From: Aegilops tauschii subsp. strangulata
Lineage: Eukaryota; Streptophyta; Magnoliopsida; Poales; Poaceae
Length of the DNA stretch: 64,000 nt
Assembly: GCF_002575655.3 (NCBI RefSeq)
Contig: NC_053037.3
Span: 249,707,135-249,771,134, forward strand
Direction: 5' to 3'
The position numbers and the translations under genes were made by a program. Below, in pieces: positions 56,877-64,000 of the stretch; the first letter of the stretch is position 1, and the number at the start of each line of letters is the position of its first letter. The notes beneath the pieces were generated by a model, which saw only the letters and a program-made list of their open reading frames with translations, had not been told where the DNA came from and did no database searches.

Positions 56877-59112
56877 CTTCTCACCGGTAACAAACCCCAA
56901 GTTGGATACTTTCGAGTATTCGGCTCAAAGTGTTACATTCTTGATAAGCATCCTCGTTCGAAATTTGATCCTAAGTCTCATAAAGGTTTCCTACTCGGTT
57001 ATCGCTCAAACTCTCACACTTACCGTGTCTACAACAATTTCACCCGAAAGGTTGAAGAGACGGTAGATGTGAAGTTTGATGAATCTAATGGCTCGCAAGT
57101 AGAGCAACTGCCAATTGATGTAGGTGACAAAGATCCTTCAGAAGCAATCCAAGACTTGTCTATTGGCAAGATTCTCCCAACAGAGGTGAAGGAGAGTACC
57201 TCGTCCATCCAAGTGGAAGCCTCAACTTCACGCCAAGGTGAACCACAAGTTGACTTGGGGGCATCCACGAGTGGGAGACATCAAGACGATGAAAACGAGG
57301 ATGTACAACAAGATGAACCTCGATGACCTCCTTCTCCACCTCCACGGGAGAACAACAACGCCAACAACAACAAAGAAAGACAAGAAGAAGAACAAGACAA
57401 TGAAGAGAATGTTCCACCCCGACCCAAACAAAATCTCTCACGAGTTCGAGCAAGAGTCTCAAGAGATCATCCCGTCGAACAAATCTTTGATGACATTCAA
57501 ACCGAGAGAATTACTCGTTCTAAATCTGATTTAGCTAACTTTTGTGAACATTACTCATTCATTTCTAGCATTGAACCTATGAAGGTTGAAGAAGCATTGG
57601 AAGATCCGGACTGGATAAATGCCATGCATGAAGAGCTACACAACTTTGAGAGGAACCAAGTGTGGACGTTGGTTGAAAAGCCCGATGAGAAGCACAATGT
57701 CATTGGAACCAAATGGGTGTTTCGGAACAAGCAAGATTAAGATGGACAATTTGTACGCAACAAGGCTCGTCTCGTCGCTCAAGGCTACACTCAAGTCTAA
57801 GGTATGGACTATGGTGAGACTTATGCCCCCGATGCTAGACTTGAGTCCGTTCGCATCTTACTTGCTTATGACAATCATCATGACATTACCTTATATCAAA
57901 TGGACATCAAAAGTGCTTCTATTAATGGTGAAATTGAGGAGGAAGTTTATGTTAAACAACCTCCCGGCTTTGTTAATCCTAAGAAACCCGACCATGTTTA
58001 CAAACTACACAAAGCTCTTTATGGTCTTAAGCAAGCTCCTAGAGCTTGGTATAAATGCTTGACTAAGTTTCTTCTTGAAAAAGGGTTTGAAATTGGTAAA
58101 ATTGATTCTACACTCTTTACTAAAAAAGGGTAAATGGAGAATTATTTGTGTGCCAAATTTATTTTGATGATATCATATTTGGTTCAACTAACCCTCATTT
58201 TAGTGAAAGTTTGGAAAGCATATGTCAGAGAAGTTTGAGATGTCTATGATGAGTGAACTCAAGTTCTTTCTTGGTTTGCAAATCAAGCAAACCAAGGAGG
58301 GAACCTTTATCTCTCAAACAAAGTATACCAAGGACTTATTCAAGAAGTTCAACATGCAAGAATGCAAAGGTATGAATACCCCCACGCCTACTAGTGGACA
58401 TCTTGACTTGACAAAGGATGGCGAACCGGTTGACCAAAAGGTTTATCGCTCTATGATTGGTTCATTGTTATATCTGTGTGCCTCCCGTCCCGATAACATG
58501 CTAAGTGTGTGCATGTGTGCACGATATCAAGCAGCCCCCAAAGAGTGCCATCTTAAGGCTGTGAAAAGGATAGTGAGATACTTAATACATACACCAAATT
58601 TTGGCATTTGGTATCCTAGGAGGTCTTCTTTTAATCTTGTTGGCTACTCTGACTCGGACTATGCCGGTGACAAGGTTGATAGAAAGTCCACTTTGGGTAC
58701 TTGTCAACTTCTTGGTAGATCTCTTGTGTCTTGGTCCTCCAAGAAACAAAACTCGGTATCCTTATCCACTGCCGAAGTGGAATACATTGCCGCCGGTTCA
58801 TGTTGTGCTCAATTACTTTGGAAGACCCAAACTCTTAAAGATTATGGGATATATGTGAAACATGTTCCATTGCTTTGCGACAATGGGAGTGCTATTAAGA
58901 TTGCTCATAATTCCGTGCAACATTCTCGAACTAAGCATATTGAAGTTCGTCATCATTTCATTCGAGATCATGTTGCTAAGGGAGATATCAAACTTAAGCA
59001 TGTTCGTACCGATAAGCAATTGGCGGATATATTCACCAAACCACTTGATGAGAAAGTGTTCTGCAGGTTGAGAGGTGAATTGAACATCATTGATGCCTCA
59101 AATTTGGAGTAG
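56877..59112 (+). pseudogene. pol: S1 pol: integrase end, RT, RNase H (broken)
   Basis: Integrase C-terminus (VFGSKCYILDKHPRSKFDPK, GFLLGYRSNSHTYRVYNN) to 57323, where a TGA follows; linker; RT from about 57590 (AMHEELHNFERNQVWTLVE, MDIKSASINGEIEEEVYV, LYGLKQAPRAWYK) with stops near 57738 and 57799. The YFDD box (near 58167) lies in another frame after a frameshift near 58130. The RT end and RNase H are one open frame 58222-59112: LKFFLGLQIKQTKEGTFISQ, GYSDSDYAGDK, STAEVEYIAAG, LLCDNGSAIK, ADIFTKPLDEK. Ends SNLE at 59112. Confidence 0.9.
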
Positions 59113-61033
59113 AAACTCCATGTGGATGCATGCAAGGCATGAGCCTTACTATGACTAATCCTTGACAATTCTCTTATGATGATGATCATATGTCTTGGAT
59201 ATTCTTATACTCTTGCATGCTATCTAACCCTTGTAGGTACTTGGACGAACCCAACTCTATGAGATTGCAACTCAATCACATTCTAAGCAATCTCTACATC
59301 TCCAAGTCTCTACAAAATGGTGGATGAAGACAAGGAAGCACGAATCTCTTCAATATATCCTTTGACAAACTCCTTATATCAAATTTCATTTGGTATCAAG
59401 TTTCATGATTGTCATTTTGGATACACAAGTGCTCTTCCTTGCAAGACTAACCCATGTAGGAAGATGAACTTCAACTACAAGTGGTGCTCCCAACTCTTGA
59501 TGAACCGCATCAACCTTGAGCATCCCACACAAGTTCAACTACATGACCAAGTTCAACACCACCACCCAAGGTATGTCACTCCATCTTAGAGAAGCTTTAC
59601 TCCAAGACATGGGTCAAGGCAACTCAAAAAGATGTGAATACATCAAAATGCTTAAACGGAAAATGGCAACCCCATTTTGAGCTTAGACGATGAGTATGAC
59701 CTATGATCAGGTGTCCTCACTTGACTCCTAAGTCAATATACTCTAACATAGGTGACTTTGTCACCGACCATTTCTAGATGAAGTTCTCTATTGTTTCTCT
59801 GTGCTCTTGCATTTGTCTCATGCATGCTAGTTCCCCTTTCAAAAAAAACTTCATCTAGATTCCTTTCTTTTCTTTTCTCTGTTATTTTCTGCATTTCCTG
59901 CACCCAATTCATTACAAATCCTTTAGTTAATTCCTTGCATATCCTTATGAGATCATAATTGCCTAAGTGAGCTGAGGTGACAAGTATTTACTCTCTGGAA
60001 AGAACTCGCTCTCACCGGATTGATCTTTTCGGCTGAACCGAACCATCTCGGTGTCACCGATAATAACAGCTCGGTGCTACCGATTTCAATGCTGAGGAAA
60101 AGTTACTTTGTCACTTGCACCCTGCACATTTGTTCCAGCTCCACTTAGTGATAGTTGTCCTCTACCAGCATCCCATATTACATGTGGCTTTGTAATGTGA
60201 CTCAAGGACCAAACCCACTTGACTCATGCTCCAGAAGTCCCTTCTTGGAAATTGATGTCAAAGGGGGAGAGAGAGCACATTAAAGCTTATCACATAAGAG
60301 AGAATGCACTCCTAAAGCTCCTCCTGATGCTTCCATTCTTAAGAGGAAAGTTGTCTCATGTCTTCAAGAGGGGAAAGGCATGATAGTATATGTTACAATT
60401 TTATCTTACTCTTATTTTTCTTGTTTGCTTTGATTTTCTATTACCCTATCTTCTCCCATTATCCAATGTCAGATTCAGGGGGAGAAAGACACCTATGGGA
60501 AGAAAATCTTTGGAATTCATTGCATATCTTTATTCTTGGGGACATGTCTATAACCAAATAGAGTACCTAGTACTCACTCTCAACATGTCATCCCAGTCTT
60601 GGTATTCTTGTGATCTCCTGTTCTTGCTCTGTCTAGTAGATGTTCTTGTGTTATCTAACCTTGTTTACCCAGGTACATCTCTTTCAAAGCTAGCTCAAGA
60701 CCACAAGGTAAGTATATGCATCACACTCATGCGCATGAAGACCTCTTGCCGTGGTACATATTGTTTGCAAGAGAAATTCATGAACATGAAGGTATATTTC
60801 CAGCATCTACATCATTTGCTCTGATGCATATAGCCAAGACACATGTAACTCATTGCTTGCTCTATCATGTTTATGCATTCTCATACTTTGATGATCCATC
60901 ATCACATGATTGCATACATGTAGGGGGAGCTAATGCATGTTGCATGTCTTACCAAAGCTTTACTTGCTATTTCCTTATATCTTTATCTAAAGCTTTGATG
61001 TATGTTGCCATCAATTACCAAAAGGGGGGAGAT
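59113..61033 (+). other. S1 3' region with several polypurine tracts
   Basis: 1.9 kb between pol and LTR. Purine tracts recur: aaagggggagagagag (60250-60265), cagggggagaaag (60477-60489), tagggggagc (60921-60930) and the final aaggggggagat (61022-61033) at the LTR. A hydrophobic short frame at 60358-60561 (FILLLFFLFALIFYYPIF) could be a trace of an envelope-like gene found in some Sireviruses, but I cannot support that call. TCGGT/ACCGA motifs also occur near 60020-60090. Confidence 0.65.
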
Positions 61034-62629
61034 TGAAAGCACAAGTGCTCCCTGGGTGATTTTGGTAATTGATGTCAACATATCTCTTGTTGGACTAATA
61101 TTTTCTACCTAGTATATTTCAGATAAGTTCAACACTGGAGTGGCATGGACATGGACAAGAGGATGTGGAACCCCTTCAAGATGCTAAGGACAAATATTGG
61201 CAAAAGCTCAAGACTCTACATTTTCAAGTTAGTGATCCAAGATCACATTGAGTCCATAGGAAAGCCAATACTATTAAAAGGGGATGAGGTGTTGCTTAAT
61301 GGCTTGCTTGCTCAAAGTGCTTAGTGATATGCTCCAAAACCCTCAACCACTTTCTCATATCCACATATGTCCTAAACCTAAATGTCAAACTCGGCCCCAC
61401 TGATTTGATCTGTCCGGCACCAGCGAGTTCATATGATTCAGCCATTGCCAAACCCTAATCGATTCGGTCTCACCGATGGGATCTCGGTCTCACCGAGATG
61501 GGCTTGCAAATTCTCTGTGACCTGTTGCAACAATTTCGGCCTCACTGAGTTTGTTCAGCCGGTCCCACCTAGTTTGCTTGACCAATACTAAGGTTGCCTA
61601 TTACCAAAATCGGTCCCACCGAGTTTGAGTAATCGGTCAAACCGAGTTGAGGTTTTACCCTAACCCCTATACATCGGTCCCACCGAGTTGACCTTGTCGG
61701 TCCCACCGAAAACTCTAACGTTCACATTTTGACCCGAATCGGTCTGACTGAGTTTTACCATTCGGTCTCACCGAGTTTGGGAATTTGTGTGTAACTGCTA
61801 GATTTTGAGTGGAGGCTATATATACCCCTCCACCCATTCTTCGCTCATGGAGAGAGCCATCGGAACGTGCCTACACTTCCAGCATTCATTTTCTGAGAGA
61901 GAACCACCTACTCATGTGCTGAGACCAATATATTCGATTCCAACCACAAGAATCTTGATCTCTAGCCTTCCCCAAGTTGCTTTCCACTCAAATCATCTTT
62001 CCACCATAGCCAAATCTGTGAGAGAGAGTTGAGTGTTGGGGAGACTATCATTTGAAGCACAAGAGCAAGGAGTTCATCATCAACACACCATCTATTACCT
62101 TTTGGAGAGTGGTGTCTCCTAGATTGGTTAGGTGTCACTTGGGAGCCTCCGTCAAGATTGTGGAGTTGAACCAAGGAGTTTGTAAGGGCAAGGGCCTACT
62201 TTGTGAAGACCTACCCTAGTGAGGCAAGTCCTTTGTGGGCGATGGCCATGGTGGGATAGACAAGGTTGCTTCTTCGTGGACCCTTCGTGGGTGGAGCCCT
62301 CCGTGGACTCGCGCAACCATTACCCTTCGTGGGTTGAAGTCTCCACGAACGTGGATGTATGATAGCACCACCTATCGGAACCACGCCAAAAATCTCCGTG
62401 TCTCCAATTGCGTTTGCACACTCCAATCCCAACCCTTTACTTTCTTGCAAGTTGCATGCTTTACTTTCCACTGCTCATATACTCTTTGCATGCTTGCTTG
62501 AATTGTATTGTGTATGCTTGAAATTGTGTTAATCTATCACCTCAACTCGAAAAACTTAAAAACTGCCACCTTTATTTGTTGAGGGTCTAATCACCCCCCC
62601 CCTCTAGACACCCCTTCTCGTTCCTTTCA
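61034..62629 (+). repeat. S1 3' LTR
   Basis: 1596 bp, TGAAAGCACAAG...TTCCTTTCA. Holds a cluster of inverted repeats (61464-61780) and a TATA box (ctatatatacccc, near 61817-61829). Followed by copia LTR sequence of C4. Confidence 0.88.
61464..61780 (+). promoter_or_regulatory. Cluster of tcggt-n3-accga inverted repeats upstream of the S1 TATA box
   Basis: About ten perfect or near-perfect copies of a 13-bp inverted repeat with 5-bp arms, for example at 61464, 61484, 61610, 61634, 61675, 61697 and 61762. They end about 40 bp before the TATA box, where promoter elements act. Similar repeats are known in Sirevirus LTRs. Confidence 0.75.
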
Positions 62630-63073
62630 CCCTCCCACCTATATATACGTGTGGAGGGGGCGCCTAGAACACACAACAACAATCGTTAGCAGTGTGCGGT
62701 GCCCCCCTCCACAGTTTACGCCTCCGGTCATATCTTCGTAGTGCTTAGGCGAAGCCCTGCGCGGATCACTTCACCATTACCACGCCGTCATGCTGACGGA
62801 ACTCATCTTCTTCCTCGACACCTTTGCTGGATCAAGAGGATGAGGGACGTCATCGAGCTGAACGTGTGCAGAACTCGGAGGTGTCGTACGTTCGGTGCTT
62901 GATCGATCGGATCTAGAAGAAGTTCGACTACATCAACCGCGTTGTCAAACGCTTCCGCTTTCGGTCTACAAGGGTATGTGGACACACTCTCCCCCTCTCG
63001 TTGCTATGCATCTCCTAGATAGATCTTGCGTGAGCGTAGGATTTTTTTAAATTGCATGCTACGTTTCCCAACA
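62630..63073 (+). repeat. C4: copia LTR, 3' part
   Basis: Last 444 bp of a plus-strand Angela/BARE-like LTR: TATA ctatatatacg (62639-62649), the shared gcttaggcgaagccctgcg block, ending TTTCCCAACA. Its left part was displaced by S1 and is not in the window. It lies in the leader of C5. Confidence 0.82.
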
Positions 63074-63428
63074 AGTTGCTATTTTACCATCTACAAGGAC
63101 CGCCTTTGTCAAATCCGATTCAACTAAGGTGGGAGAGACAAACACCCGCCGGCCATCTTTATGCAACAAAGTCACATGTATGTCGATGGATCCGGTCTCA
63201 TGTATATGGACATGTAAAGTTGGTTTGGGCCGCTTCATCCCACAATACCGCCGAATCAAGAAAAGACCAAGGAAGGAAGCAATCTGAATATCAACGCCCA
63301 CAAACTCCTTTGTGTTCTACTCATGATGTCATCTACGCATAGACCTAACTCTGATACCACTGTTGGGGAACGTTGCATGAGAAACAAAAAAATTCCTATG
63401 CTCACCAAGATCCAATCTAGGATATGAC
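63074..63428 (-). mobile_element. C5: copia leader, primer site and LTR end
   Basis: Minus-strand fragment. Leader 63074-63347 matches the C1 leader (gggagagacaaacacccgc block), primer site TGGTATCAGAGT on the minus strand (63359-63348), and the last 68 bp of the 5' LTR (63361-63428), cut by the next element. Confidence 0.82.
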
Positions 63429-64000
63429 TGATGTCTGCTAGAAGTACGTCATTATTTACCCAAAGAGGAAGGGATGATGCAGTATAGCGACGGTAGGTAT
63501 TTCCCTCAGTGATGAGACTAAGGATATCGAACCAGTAGGAGAACCTCCTCACACCACGTAAATAGCACCTGCACACAAATAACAAATACTTGCGACTCGA
63601 CGTGTTAAAGGGGTTGTCAATCCCTTCCGGGTACGGCGCCTCAAGATAGGCAAAAAGCGTGAGGTAAAAGTGGTAGATAGGATAAATAGATCGCGGAACA
63701 AATAAATTGCAGCAAGGTATTTTGTATTTTTGGTTTAATAGATCTGAAAATAAATGCAAGGGAAAATAGATCGCAAAGGCAAATATGATGAAAAGAGACC
63801 CGGGGCCGTAGGTTTCACTAGTGGCTTCTCTCGAGAAAAATAGCAAACGGTGGGAAAAATACTGTTGGGCAATTGATAGAACTTCAAATAATCATGACGA
63901 TATCCAGGCAGTGATCATTATATAGGCATCACGTCGAAGATTAGTAGACCGACTCCTGCCTGCATCTACTACTATTACTCCACACATCGACCGCTATCCA
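63429..64000 (-). repeat. LTR of a Sabrina/WHAM-like gypsy element, partial
   Basis: Begins TGATGTCTGCTAG at 63429 in the C5 LTR, preceded by atgac as a possible target copy, and runs past the window edge. Non-coding. Family and minus orientation are inferred from memory of Triticeae LTRs whose 3' ends read ...AGACATCA. Confidence 0.55.

Larger units (their letters stand above)
56877..62629 (+). mobile_element. S1: Sirevirus (Maximus-like) copia element, 3' part
   Basis: Integrase end, RT, RNase H, long 3' region with repeated purine tracts, and one LTR. The 5' part is cut away by C3 and its neighbours. Conserved RT wording (WTLVEKPDEKHNVIGTKWVF) and the LTR with many TCGGT...ACCGA inverted repeats fit Sireviruses. 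Element name from memory. Confidence 0.85.

Noticed and set aside
60390..60824. Envelope-like gene of the Sirevirus
   Set aside because: Only a short hydrophobic frame with no convincing length or motif; mentioned as a possibility, not called.
61464..61780. CRISPR-like array of short repeats
   Set aside because: Repeats are 13 bp, degenerate, irregularly spaced and inside a plant LTR; no cas genes.
63256..63846. 196-codon minus-strand open frame at the right edge
   Set aside because: It crosses the C5 leader, C5 LTR and the next LTR, three unrelated non-coding pieces, so it cannot be one gene.

Overview
The window is plant DNA from a large, repeat-rich grass genome, most likely Triticeae (wheat, Aegilops or barley). 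I infer this from the mix of Angela/BARE-type and Sirevirus copia elements with Tat-type and CRM-like gypsy elements, stacked inside one another. I see no host gene, rRNA or tRNA gene. Family names come from memory of Triticeae repeats and are tentative. Boundaries, TG...CA ends, primer sites and target-site duplications (TSDs) were read from the sequence.

Layout. G1 is a minus-strand Tat-type gypsy element running from beyond the left edge to 39824. It is opened twice. G0, a plus-strand Tat-type element (3025-16045, TSD cctcc), sits between its RNase H and integrase regions. G2, a plus-strand gypsy element (20247-39607, TSD aggtg), sits in its 5' LTR. G2 is itself opened by G3, a CRM-like chromovirus (23278-33529, TSD tgaag), and G3 by a small mosaic element N1 (26863-29229, TSD gctcc). 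G1 lies in the LTR of C1, a minus-strand copia derivative (39825-44269) without gag-pol. C1 lies in a plus-strand copia LTR fragment, C2 (44270-45329).

From 45330 to 48928 is G4, an internally deleted relative of G3. It abuts C3, a plus-strand Angela/BARE-like copia element (48929-56876) with a truncated 5' LTR. C3 cuts S1, a Sirevirus (Maximus-like; pol end, 3' region and LTR, 56877-62629). S1 lies in a copia LTR fragment C4 (62630-63073), which lies in the leader of another copia element C5 (63074-63428). A Sabrina/WHAM-like LTR (63429-64000) fills the right edge.

Gene content is gag, protease, RT, RNase H and integrase remnants, nearly all broken by stops, frameshifts or deletions. The main exception is antisense to G0. 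Between pol and the 3' LTR, six minus-strand exons (14427 to 11052) have GT-AG borders with matching phases and give an uninterrupted 939-codon reading frame, preceded by a minus-strand TATA box. The sense pol of the same element is dead. G2 carries a decayed relative of this antisense gene in the same place, and G1 carries an unrelated antisense reading frame with a B3-like DNA-binding domain. Three gypsy elements with antisense cargo in the same interval is the most interesting theme here.
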